NCBI GenBank assembly: GCA_945876155.1
Contig: CAMCMW010000137.1
Coordinates: forward strand, 1 to 5,485
Direction: 5' to 3'
From: an uncultured Ruminococcus sp.
GTDB lineage: Bacteria > Bacillota > Clostridia > Oscillospirales > Ruminococcaceae
Length of the DNA stretch: 5,485 nucleotides
In this document: piece by piece, positions 1 through 5,485 of the stretch
Position numbering within the stretch: position 1 is the stretch's first letter
Layout of the letters: each line of letters begins with the position of its first letter
The notes under the pieces: generated by a model
What the model was told of the DNA's origin: nothing
The model's database searches: none
Seen by the model: the letters and a program-made list of their open reading frames with translations, nothing else
Program-made: the position numbers and the translations under genes

Positions 1-51
1 CGTAGAAGATACTTGGATGGTGACGTCCTGGGAAAATATATCAATGCCGGC
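1..51 (+). rRNA. rrf: 5S ribosomal RNA, 3' end (partial at window edge)
   Basis: The first ~51 bases resemble the last part of a bacterial 5S rRNA. The order GATACTTGGATGG, a short loop, GTCCTGGGAAAATAT and then ATGCCGGC follows the helix IV / loop E / helix V / terminal helix I layout of 5S genes, and GATGCCGGC-like 3' ends are usual in Clostridia. The 5' two thirds lie outside the window, so the pairing partner of the terminal GCCGGC cannot be checked. A tRNA-Asn gene nine bases downstream followed by a strong terminator is the classic end of a Firmicutes rRNA operon and supports the call. The exact 3' end (about 50-52) is an estimate. Confidence 0.75.
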
Positions 52-59
52 TTTTATAT

Positions 60-135
60 TCCTCAATAGCTCAGTCGGTAGAGCATGCGGCTGTTAACCG
101 CAGGGTCGTTGGTTCGAGTCCAACTTGGGGAGCCA
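60..135 (+). tRNA. tRNA-Asn (anticodon GTT)
   Basis: A full cloverleaf can be folded by hand. The acceptor stem pairs TCCTCAA (60-66) with TTGGGGA (125-131), one G-U included. The D stem is GCTC/GAGC (69-72/81-84). The anticodon stem is TGCGG/CCGCA (86-90/98-102) with loop CTGTTAA, giving anticodon GTT at 93-95. The T stem is GTTGG/CCAAC with loop TTCGAGT. The discriminator base is G132 and the CCA end (133-135) is encoded. It decodes AAC/AAU as asparagine. It lies just after the 5S-like sequence and before a terminator, so it is probably co-transcribed with the rRNA operon. Confidence 0.97.
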
Positions 136-138
136 TTT

Positions 139-170
139 AATCCGAATTCTTTTTAGAGTTCGGATTTTTT
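139..170 (+). terminator. Intrinsic terminator of the rRNA/tRNA-Asn operon
   Basis: The arms AATCCGAATTCT (139-150) and AGAGTTCGGATT (155-166) pair over 12 bp with one G-U, around a TTTT loop, and a run of six T (165-170) follows. It starts three bases after the tRNA CCA end. This is a textbook Rho-independent terminator. Its stem core TCCGAA/TTCGGA recurs in the terminator at 976-1006. Confidence 0.92.
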
Positions 171-203
171 GTTGTGTGTAAATATAGTTGAGGGAGGAAA
201 ATT

Positions 204-962
204 ATGAAAGCAATGAAGAGCGACTGGTATAAGAAAATCTGGACACTTGATATCAAAGATCAGTCCTGGGTTGAGGATACAAAACGACAGGTGGATTTTC
301 TTATACAAAAACTGGAACTAAATGGCGGAGAAAAAATACTCGACCTTGCCTGCGGATTCGGACGCCATTCACTTGAACTTGCACACCGTGGCTTTGATGT
401 AACAGGCGTTGACATTACTCCCCAGTACATAGAATATGCTGAAGAACAGGCTGAAAAAGAAAAACTTAACGCTCGGTTCATCTGTTCTGATATACGTGAT
501 GTGAGCTTTGAAAATGAATTTGATGTTGTGCTTAATATGGCTGACGGCGCAGTGGGGTATCTTGAAAATGATGCGGAAAATCTGAAGATTTTTTCTGTTG
601 TTTCAAAAGCACTGAAATCTGGCGGAAAGCACTTTATGGACATTATGAACGCAAGCTATGCCAATACTCATTTTCCGTGCAAGATGTGGGACGCTGGAGA
701 AAAGTGCCTTACGTTATCCAATTTTGAATGGGACAGCGAAACCAAAACCCTTATCTACGGTCAGCTGGATTACCGTTACGGTGAACCCCTGCCAAAGCCC
801 GAAATGACAGAAGGCAATCCCATAAGGCTTTACTCCCTCGACGAAGTTAAGAATATCTTTTCATCTCTCGGGTTGGAAGTGTATGACAGCTATTCAGATT
901 TCAGCGGTAAGCCGTCCTCTGATAACGATATTCAGTTAATGGTTTGTTCCAGAAAACTGTGA
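204..962 (+). CDS. Class I SAM-dependent methyltransferase, substrate unknown
   Basis: This 252-residue cytosolic protein has a Rossmann-type methyltransferase fold. Motif I, which binds SAM, is LDLACGFGRH (residues 46-55). The acidic residue ending strand 2 is D70 in VTGVDIT, and SDIRDV (95-100) is the motif II region. FDVVLNMADGAVGYL (106-120) is the strand 4/post-I segment, and LKSGG (137-141) precedes strand 5. The C-terminal part (about 177-250) has the extra strands and the RLYSLDEVKNIFSSLGLEV segment common in the small-molecule methyltransferase branch. The ATG at 204 is preceded by AGGGAGG (191-197) six bases away; the Met at codon 4 is less well placed. No transmembrane segment or signal peptide is seen. 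It sits alone between two terminators with no convincing promoter of its own. The methyl acceptor cannot be inferred; the fold is secure, the role is not. Confidence 0.9.
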   Translation: MKAMKSDWYKKIWTLDIKDQSWVEDTKRQVDFLIQKLELNGGEKILDLACGFGRHSLELAHRGFDVTGVDITPQYIEYAEEQAEKEKLNARFICSDIRDVSFENEFDVVLNMADGAVGYLENDAENLKIFSVVSKALKSGGKHFMDIMNASYANTHFPCKMWDAGEKCLTLSNFEWDSETKTLIYGQLDYRYGEPLPKPEMTEGNPIRLYSLDEVKNIFSSLGLEVYDSYSDFSGKPSSDNDIQLMVCSRKL

Positions 963-975
963 GATATTATATTTT

Positions 976-1006
976 ATCCGAACTCTTTCCGGGGTTCGGA
1001 TTTTTA
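976..1006 (+). terminator. Intrinsic terminator after the methyltransferase gene
   Basis: The arms ATCCGAACTC (976-985) and GGGTTCGGAT (992-1001) form a 10-bp stem with one T-G pair around a six-base loop, and five T (1001-1005) follow. It begins 13 bases after the methyltransferase stop and separates that gene from the transporter operon. The stem core is almost the same as that of the terminator at 139-170. Confidence 0.9.
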
Positions 1007-1076
1007 TTTAAGTCAGAAATGACAATATTTAAATTGCAATATATTATAATTTTTTATGAAATGTATGATTTTCCTA

Positions 1077-1105
1077 TTGACATGCTGTGTACTATAGTGT
1101 ATAAT
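1077..1105 (+). promoter_or_regulatory. Consensus sigma-A promoter of the transporter operon
   Basis: The -35 box TTGACA (1077-1082) and -10 box TATAAT (1100-1105) are exact consensus matches separated by 17 bp. Transcription should start near 1112, giving a leader of about 29 bases with GGAGG (1129-1133) seven bases before the ATG at 1141. The AT-rich stretch upstream (about 1023-1075) could act as an UP element. Such a perfect promoter should be very strong unless repressed, which fits the dyad overlapping its -10 box. No riboswitch-like structure is seen in the short leader. Confidence 0.88.
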
Positions 1106-1108
1106 ACA
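1088..1108 (+). promoter_or_regulatory. Putative repressor operator (inverted repeat over the -10 box)
   Basis: Arms TGTACTATA (1088-1096) and TATAATACA (1100-1108), separated by GTG, are inverted repeats matching at 8 of 9 positions. The dyad covers the spacer end and the whole -10 box of the promoter. A GT..TA / TA..AC dyad of this kind resembles operators of GntR-family regulators, for example the YtrA branch that controls ABC exporter operons in Firmicutes. That family assignment is inference. No regulator gene lies in the window. Part of the symmetry comes from the TATAAT box being AT-rich, which lowers certainty. Confidence 0.5.
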
Positions 1109-1140
1109 GTTAGAACTAAAAATCTATCGGAGGCGGGAAA

Positions 1141-2544
1141 ATGACAAAAAAGAAAAAAATTATCATTTCTGCTGTATCAGTAGTTGCTGCTGCTGCGATT
1201 GCTGTTAGCGGAATACTCATCTGGAAAAACAGCAGCGACGAGTTTAAGGATTCCGGAAAGGTCTATGTGAGCAAGGTCAAAGACGTGAATACAGCTGTGT
1301 CCTTTTCACTTGGCGGCGACTGCTTTTCGGGAGTGGTTGAGCCGCAGAAAAGTTATGATGTGAAGTATGACTCTTCTAAGAAAATCAAGGATATACTTGT
1401 CAGTGAGGGAGATACTGTCGAAGCGGGAACAGACCTTTTCACCTATGACGTTGAGGCTATGAAACTTGAACAGGAACAGGCGGAACTTGAAATTGAGCGC
1501 ATGAACAATGAAATTTCCTCAATGAAAAAGCAGATAACTGAGCTTGAATCTGAGAAAAAGAACGTGTCCAAAGACGAACAGTACTCCTATACTACACAGA
1601 TACAGTCACTGGAAACGGACATTGCCAAGGTTGAGTATGATATCAAGGTGAAGAATACTGATATTGACAAAATCAAAAACTCGATTGGCAATTCTACCGT
1701 TAAATCGGAGGTCAACGGAACAGTCAGCAAGGTTAACAGTGTTTCTGATAATACCGGTGACGAATATATGAACGACTATTACGGCTACGGTCAGGAAAAC
1801 CCTGATGTTTTGATTACCATTACTGAAAGCGGTAATTTCAGGGTAAAGGGTAAAATCAACGAGCAGAATATGATACTTATTTATGAGGAGATGCCGGTTG
1901 TTGTCCGTTCAAGGATTGACGATACTCTTACATGGAACGGCACAGTTTCAGAGATTTCCAATGAACCTGTAAGCGATACACAGAATATGTACATGGATAC
2001 AGGCACAGACGATATGGCAACTTCGTCCAACTACTATTTCTATATCACTCCTGAAACCACTGACGGACTTATGCTTGGTCAGCACGTTATAATCGAGCCG
2101 GACAGCGGACAGATAAGCACGGTTGAAAAAGAGGGTATATGGCTTTATGAGGACTATATTCAGACCGATTCCGACGGAAAAAGCTATGTCTGGGCAACGG
2201 ATAAAAAGGACAGGCTTGAAAAGAGATATGTAGAAACCGGAGAGCATGACGAGATGTTCGGAGACACTGAAATTGTAAGCGGACTTGATGATTCCGACTG
2301 CATTGCCTATCCGTCCGACGATTATAAAGAGGGAATGCACACCACTACCAATATTGAGGAAGCCGATTTTGAAGAGGACTTCGGAGACGATATGGCAGAT
2401 GACGGAATGTTTGACGGCGACATGATAGACGGAGACATGATTGACGGAGACATGATTGACGGCGGCATGATTGACGAAGACATGATTGACGAAGACATGA
2501 TTGACGATGTAATCACAGACGGCGATATTGCTGTTGCAGAATAG
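1141..2544 (+). CDS. Membrane-anchored HlyD/MacA-type efflux adaptor 1 with acidic repeat tail
   Basis: This 467-residue adaptor (membrane fusion protein) should work with the ABC ATPase and permease encoded downstream, on the outer face of the membrane. Five lysines (about residues 3-6 and 29) flank a hydrophobic anchor (7-28) with no lipobox, so it is probably an uncleaved N-terminal membrane anchor. The first lipoyl half-motif is around 66-104 (IKDILVSEGDTVEAGTDLF), followed by a coiled-coil hairpin (about 105-181, turn near 141-148). The second lipoyl half is TVKSEVNGTVSKV (186-198). A beta-barrel region follows (about 222-320), then a membrane-proximal domain (about 330-400, DGKSYVWATD...EKRYVETG). 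Residues 408-467 form a highly acidic tail with pentapeptide repeats. The ATG at 1141 follows GGAGG (1129-1133) with good spacing. The C-terminal domain clearly matches that of adaptor 2, so the two are paralogous. It is the first gene of the operon, 15 bases before the ATPase gene. It is comparable in role to YknX of Bacillus; orthology is not claimed. Confidence 0.9.
   Translation: MTKKKKIIISAVSVVAAAAIAVSGILIWKNSSDEFKDSGKVYVSKVKDVNTAVSFSLGGDCFSGVVEPQKSYDVKYDSSKKIKDILVSEGDTVEAGTDLFTYDVEAMKLEQEQAELEIERMNNEISSMKKQITELESEKKNVSKDEQYSYTTQIQSLETDIAKVEYDIKVKNTDIDKIKNSIGNSTVKSEVNGTVSKVNSVSDNTGDEYMNDYYGYGQENPDVLITITESGNFRVKGKINEQNMILIYEEMPVVVRSRIDDTLTWNGTVSEISNEPVSDTQNMYMDTGTDDMATSSNYYFYITPETTDGLMLGQHVIIEPDSGQISTVEKEGIWLYEDYIQTDSDGKSYVWATDKKDRLEKRYVETGEHDEMFGDTEIVSGLDDSDCIAYPSDDYKEGMHTTTNIEEADFEEDFGDDMADDGMFDGDMIDGDMIDGDMIDGGMIDEDMIDEDMIDDVITDGDIAVAE
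2398..2532 (+). repeat. 15-bp tandem repeat encoding Asp/Met pentapeptides in adaptor 1 tail
   Basis: Nine consecutive 15-bp units encode residues 420-464 of adaptor 1: DDGMF, DGDMI, DGDMI, DGDMI, DGGMI, DEDMI, DEDMI, DDVIT, DGDIA. The six central units (2413-2502) are nearly identical at the DNA level, with the core GACATGATTGACGGA. The outer units are degenerate, the usual pattern of an array expanded by slippage or unequal crossover. The frame is kept because the period is a multiple of three. The encoded tail is strongly negatively charged, with a Met-Ile pair every fifth residue in most units. Confidence 0.92.
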
Positions 2545-2559
2545 CAAGGGGGTATCGGA

Positions 2560-3246
2560 ATGGTTCTTGAATTAAAAGAGATTTACAAGGATTATATGCA
2601 GGGCAAGGACGCTGTTCCTGTACTCCGGAATATCAATCTTGCCGTTGAGGAGGGGGAATACCTTGCTGTTATGGGACCTTCCGGTTCCGGAAAATCCACT
2701 CTTATGAATATAATCGGCTGTCTGGACAGACAGACTTCGGGTATGTTTATATTTGATGATACCGATATCTCCACTTGTAAAGACAAGGAATTGTCTGAAA
2801 TAAGAAACAGGAAAATCGGGTTTGTGTTTCAGAATTTCAATCTGCTCCCAAGACAGTCGGCACTGGAAAATGTTGAACTCCCACTGCTTTATGCCGGAGT
2901 AAACAAAAAGGAACGCCGTGAAAGGGCGGCAGAGGCACTGGTTAAAGTGGGTCTGGAGGACAGAATGAATTTCCGTCCTACTCAGCTTTCAGGCGGTCAG
3001 AAACAGAGAGTTGCCATTGCAAGGGCTATGGTCAACAGTCCACGCCTTCTCCTTGCTGACGAGCCTACAGGCGCTCTTGATACAAAATCCGGTGAACAGG
3101 TCATGGAGCTTTTCCGTGAACTGAATGACGAGGGGGTTACTATCGTAATGATAACCCACGAAAGGGAAATTGCTGACCATGCAAAAAGAATTATGTTTAT
3201 CCGTGACGGTCAGCTTAGTAATTTAAACGGAGGTGACAATCTGTGA
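2560..3246 (+). CDS. ABC transporter ATP-binding protein, MacB/LolD (YknY-like) family
   Basis: This 228-residue cytosolic ATPase powers the exporter. All nucleotide-binding motifs are intact: Walker A GPSGSGKST (residues 39-47), Q-loop Gln91 in FVFQNFNLLP, signature LSGGQ (143-147), Walker B LLLADEP (163-169) with catalytic Glu168, D-loop GALD (171-174), and switch His200 in MITH. FNLLPRQSALENVELPLLYAG after the Q-loop is typical of the MacB/LolD/FtsE-type branch, whose partners are FtsX-like permeases. Length is normal for a stand-alone ATPase of this branch. The start at 2560 is preceded by AAGGGGG (2546-2552), and the gene begins 15 bases after the adaptor 1 stop. Its stop overlaps the GTG start of adaptor 2. 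It lacks transmembrane segments and should dimerise under the permease that starts at 4908. Confidence 0.96.
   Translation: MVLELKEIYKDYMQGKDAVPVLRNINLAVEEGEYLAVMGPSGSGKSTLMNIIGCLDRQTSGMFIFDDTDISTCKDKELSEIRNRKIGFVFQNFNLLPRQSALENVELPLLYAGVNKKERRERAAEALVKVGLEDRMNFRPTQLSGGQKQRVAIARAMVNSPRLLLADEPTGALDTKSGEQVMELFRELNDEGVTIVMITHEREIADHAKRIMFIRDGQLSNLNGGDNL
3229..3236 (+). promoter_or_regulatory. Shine-Dalgarno site fixing the GTG start of adaptor 2
   Basis: GGAGGTGA is a full-length match to the anti-Shine-Dalgarno sequence and lies six bases before the GTG at 3243, inside the end of the ATPase gene. The start and the ATPase stop overlap in GTGA (3243-3246), so translation of the two genes is probably coupled. 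This supports the non-ATG start: the next residues, KKLIIAV, begin the membrane anchor. Confidence 0.85.
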
Positions 3247-4895
3247 AAAAACTGATTATTGCTGTTACCTCTGTGGCAGTGGCAGCCGGAGGAACGTTCG
3301 GTGCATACAAGCTTAACGAAAGGCGCAAGACAAATAAAGCTGTGGCTGAAGTAACGCCGGTGTCCCTTATGACTGACTATTACTACGGTGATACCCTTGA
3401 ACTGGAGGGTATGATATCTTCGGGAAATATTCAGAATGTTATGCCGGACGACAGCAAACTTGTTGAAAAGGTGCTTGTAAAAGAGGGGGACAGCGTTAAA
3501 AAGGGTGACCCTCTGCTGAAATATGACATTACTGCTCTGGAACTTGATTTAAAGCAGAAAGAAAATGCCGTTGCAGTTGCAGATTCGGATATAAAGAACG
3601 CAAACAAGGAGCTTACAAAGCTGAAAAATCTCAAATCCTCCGAGATGATGCCGGAGCCTCCGGAACCCACTTTTCCTCCCACGCAGCCGCCTGCTGAACC
3701 GCCTCAGCCGGAAAATCCGGTTGTTGAAACAAAGGATACCATAAAAAATACTGCGGACTCCGTTTCGGGAGACGGCAGCAGCAAAAATCCACTTGTGTTT
3801 GACTGCACTCCGGAAACTGTTGTGACGGGAGAATTTTTCAGTGCGCTTAAAGAAAGCGGCGGTTTTGCGTTATTCAATGTCTATGATGAAAATTCGGAAA
3901 TGCTGTATCAGTGGAAAATTTCCGGTGCAGATATCGGGGACACTCAGCTTTCTGACAAGGTTATCGGTGAAAATGTCAGCACAGATGCGGACGGGAATAT
4001 AACTGTAAGCTGGTCCGAAAACACGTTTGGCAGCTATACCGTTCCTAAAATCAGTGATATTTATGAGGATTACAGTTTTGATGACCCCTATGAGGAAGAG
4101 CCGTTTGACTATGAAAGCTATTATGAGGATTTCTATAACTCGGTTTACCGCAATTACGACGAGGATTATATGTATTCCAAAGCAGAGATTGCAAAGATGA
4201 TTTCTGAAAAGGAAAGTGAAATTACAAAGCTTGAGATAGAAAAGAAATCAGCAGAACTTCAGTACAGAATAGCCAAGGAACAGAAAGAAAGCGGAAGTAT
4301 CAATGCGAGAATTGACGGCGTTGTAACAAAGATAAACGACGCTGAAAGCCTTGAAACCGGTCAGCCTTATATGGTCGTACAGGGCGAGGGCGGTCTGACT
4401 GTCAAGGGATATATCGGCGAGCTGAATCTGGACAAGGTTTCTCCGGGAACGGTCATTAATATAAATTTCTGGGAAACCGGTGAAATGGCTGAGGCTGAGG
4501 TGACTGAGATAAACAGTGTACCTGTTTCCTATGAAACATATAACGGGGGAGAGAATCCTAACAGCAGTACCTATGAGTTTACTGCGGCTGTGACTGATGA
4601 TATAACAGTGCCGTCAGACGCCGGAATATCCATCACGCTTCCTTATCAGGAGGAAGTCAGCAGTATCTATATCCCGAAAGTTTATGTCCGTGACGAGGAC
4701 GGCAAAAGCTATGTATTCAAGGCTGACGAAAACGGCCGCCTTAAAAAGCAGTATGTAAAAACAGGCAAAACTATTTACGGCTATGAAACTGAGATACTGG
4801 GCGGTCTGTCTGAATCGGACAAGATATGTTTTCCGTACGGTAAAAACATCAAAGAAGGCATAAAAACCAAAGATTCGGACGAAGTATTGTGGTAA
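3243..4895 (+). CDS. Membrane-anchored HlyD/MacA-type efflux adaptor 2 with hairpin insertion
   Basis: This 550-residue adaptor is paralogous to the first gene of the operon but longer. KK precedes a hydrophobic anchor (about residues 4-23), with no lipobox. The first lipoyl half-motif is around 66-93 (VEKVLVKEGDSVKKGDPLL). A first coiled-coil helix runs about 94-131. A long insertion follows: a proline-rich linker (137-158), a predicted beta-rich module (about 175-270) and a Tyr/Asp/Glu-rich segment (273-310). The second helix is about 313-349, and the second lipoyl half is SINARIDGVVTKI (352-364). Beta-barrel and membrane-proximal domains follow (about 384-540), including DGKSYVFKAD (486-495) and KKQYVKTG (501-508), matching adaptor 1. 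Start is GTG, overlapping the ATPase stop by four bases, with a very strong ribosome binding site. The stop is 12 bases before the permease start. It should bridge to the permease on the outer face of the membrane; what the insertion contacts is unknown. Confidence 0.9.
   Translation: MKKLIIAVTSVAVAAGGTFGAYKLNERRKTNKAVAEVTPVSLMTDYYYGDTLELEGMISSGNIQNVMPDDSKLVEKVLVKEGDSVKKGDPLLKYDITALELDLKQKENAVAVADSDIKNANKELTKLKNLKSSEMMPEPPEPTFPPTQPPAEPPQPENPVVETKDTIKNTADSVSGDGSSKNPLVFDCTPETVVTGEFFSALKESGGFALFNVYDENSEMLYQWKISGADIGDTQLSDKVIGENVSTDADGNITVSWSENTFGSYTVPKISDIYEDYSFDDPYEEEPFDYESYYEDFYNSVYRNYDEDYMYSKAEIAKMISEKESEITKLEIEKKSAELQYRIAKEQKESGSINARIDGVVTKINDAESLETGQPYMVVQGEGGLTVKGYIGELNLDKVSPGTVININFWETGEMAEAEVTEINSVPVSYETYNGGENPNSSTYEFTAAVTDDITVPSDAGISITLPYQEEVSSIYIPKVYVRDEDGKSYVFKADENGRLKKQYVKTGKTIYGYETEILGGLSESDKICFPYGKNIKEGIKTKDSDEVLW
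3651..4175 (+). other. Insertion at the coiled-coil tip of adaptor 2 (Pro-rich linker, beta module, Tyr/acidic segment)
   Basis: This part of adaptor 2 (residues 137-311) separates the two helices of the hairpin. Residues 137-158 are mainly Pro and Glu (PEPPEPTFPPTQPPAEPPQP). Residues 175-270 start with SGDGSSKNPLVFDCTP and contain alternating hydrophobic strands (FALFNVYD, MLYQWKIS, NITVSWSEN) that suggest a small beta fold. Residues 273-310 are dominated by Tyr, Asp and Glu. Codon use and composition look like the rest of the gene, so there is no sign of a recent insertion. I have an unverified impression that a similar Gly-Asp-Gly...NP..F.C module occurs in other Clostridia adaptors. Confidence 0.7.
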
Positions 4896-4907
4896 GGGGG
4901 AAAGAGA

Positions 4908-5485
4908 ATGTTTGAAAATATAAGGCTTTCATTTAAAGGGATTTTTTCGCACAAGGTACGCTCTTTCCTTACTATGCTGGGTATCATTATCGGTATTGCC
5001 GCTATCATTGCTATCGTTTCTACCATAAAGGGTACTAATGAGCAGATAAAGAGCAATCTTATCGGTTCGGGAAACAACAACGTGAGTGTGGCTGTGTACC
5101 AGGGAGAATGGCAGATGGATTTTCAGTACCAGTCTCCGCCTGCGGGAATACCGGTCATATCAGACGATGTTAAAAAAGAGCTTGAAAACATAAAGGGCGC
5201 AGAAACTGTTTCACTTTACAGACAGCGTATGTACTGCGAATCCATTTACTACATGAACACTCCTCTTGAAGGCGGAAGTGTTCTGGGGATTGATGAAAAC
5301 TATTTTTCCGCTGCCGGTTACAGAATAAAATCCGGCAAGGGATTTGGCGAAAGGGATTTCAGGGGTACGCAGAAAACTGTGATTATTGACAACAAGGCTG
5401 CGGAAAACCTTTTCCCTGGTGAAGAACCGGTCGGGAAGATAATTGATATAATGGGTGAGCCTTTTAAGGTTATTGGTGTTGCGGT
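4908..5485 (+). CDS. MacB/FtsX-type ABC transporter permease, N-terminal part (runs off window)
   Basis: The open frame from the ATG at 4908 continues to the window end (192 codons). Residues 1-40 contain NIRLSFKGIFSHKVRSFLTM followed by LGIIIGIAAIIAIVSTI, the hallmark N-terminus and first transmembrane helix (about 19-40) of MacB/YknZ-type permeases. Residues 41-192 are the start of the extracytoplasmic MacB core domain: IPVISDDVKKELENIKGAE, GSVLGIDENYFSAAGYRIKSGKGF, KTVIIDNKAAENLFPGEEPVGKII and GEPFKVIGVA are typical of it. Three more transmembrane helices and about 200 residues would be expected downstream. AAGGGGG (4894-4900) overlaps the adaptor 2 stop and serves as ribosome binding site. 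With the separate ATPase it forms the pump core. Confidence 0.94.
   Translation, partial: MFENIRLSFKGIFSHKVRSFLTMLGIIIGIAAIIAIVSTIKGTNEQIKSNLIGSGNNNVSVAVYQGEWQMDFQYQSPPAGIPVISDDVKKELENIKGAETVSLYRQRMYCESIYYMNTPLEGGSVLGIDENYFSAAGYRIKSGKGFGERDFRGTQKTVIIDNKAAENLFPGEEPVGKIIDIMGEPFKVIGVA

Noticed and set aside
179..188. TAAATA/TATAGT as a -10 box for the methyltransferase gene
   Set aside because: No -35 box lies at a usable distance, and initiation from TATAGT (183-188) would start inside the ribosome binding site.
260..643. Minus-strand open frame opposite the methyltransferase
   Set aside because: Serine/phenylalanine-rich antisense shadow of a clear plus-strand gene, with no family resemblance. 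Similar shadows at 2592-2786, 2989-3180, 3431-3682 and 4781-5080 were dropped for the same reason.
1020..1050. Second possible promoter: TGACAA with TATAAT at 1045-1050
   Set aside because: The spacer is about 19 bp and the -35 match is poor. The region is simply AT-rich, and the exact promoter at 1077-1105 explains the operon.
944..1144. A 66-codon open frame between the methyltransferase and adaptor 1, ending in an ATGA overlap with the adaptor start
   Set aside because: It starts inside the methyltransferase, crosses a strong terminator and the consensus promoter, and has no ribosome binding site. Its translation is low-complexity and resembles no family I know.
2413..2502. Short regularly spaced repeats considered as a CRISPR array
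   Set aside because: The units are directly adjacent without spacers, have a 15-bp period and are in frame inside a coding gene.
1948..2547. Long minus-strand open frame (199 codons) opposite the end of adaptor 1, plus a shorter one at 2322-2516
   Set aside because: The translations are antisense images of the acidic repeat (runs of VNHV or SIMS), with no ribosome binding site or promoter. The plus-strand gene is well supported.

Overview
The window looks like a low-to-mid GC Gram-positive chromosome of the class Clostridia, most likely a Ruminococcus-like member of the Oscillospiraceae. This rests on the 5S-like 3' end followed by tRNA-Asn, strong AGGAGG-type ribosome binding sites, a consensus sigma-A promoter, and Gram-positive-style membrane-anchored adaptor proteins beside a MacB-like ABC transporter. 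The genus is inferred from general sequence character; no database search was possible.

Layout. Positions 1-51 look like the 3' end of a 5S rRNA gene. A complete tRNA-Asn(GTT) with encoded CCA (60-135) and a strong intrinsic terminator (139-170) follow, so the left edge is the tail of an rRNA operon. A monocistronic class I SAM-dependent methyltransferase gene (204-962) begins 33 bases after that terminator and ends in a second terminator (976-1006) built on almost the same stem core. The intergenic region 963-1140 then carries an exact TTGACA-17 bp-TATAAT promoter (1077-1105) overlapped by a dyad that looks like a repressor operator (1088-1108).

That promoter drives a tightly packed operon running off the right edge: membrane-anchored HlyD/MacA-type adaptor 1 (1141-2544), MacB/LolD-type ABC ATPase (2560-3246), adaptor 2 (3243-4895, GTG start overlapping the ATPase stop), and the N-terminal part of a MacB/FtsX-type permease (4908 to beyond 5485). 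Together they form a tripartite-style MacAB/YknXYZ-like exporter with the ATPase and permease encoded separately. In this family the permease dimer and ATPase dimer act as a mechanotransmission pump, and the adaptor sits on the outer face of the membrane. The substrate cannot be read from the sequence; antimicrobial peptides or toxins are plausible by family precedent.

The points of most interest are that one transporter is encoded with two different adaptors flanking the ATPase gene; that adaptor 1 ends in an acidic Asp/Met pentapeptide tandem repeat; and that adaptor 2 carries a proline-rich linker, a roughly 95-residue predicted beta-rich module and a Tyr/Asp/Glu-rich stretch at the place where the coiled-coil hairpin tip should be. 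No regulator for the operator-like dyad is encoded in the window. No insertion sequence, CRISPR array or integrase was seen.
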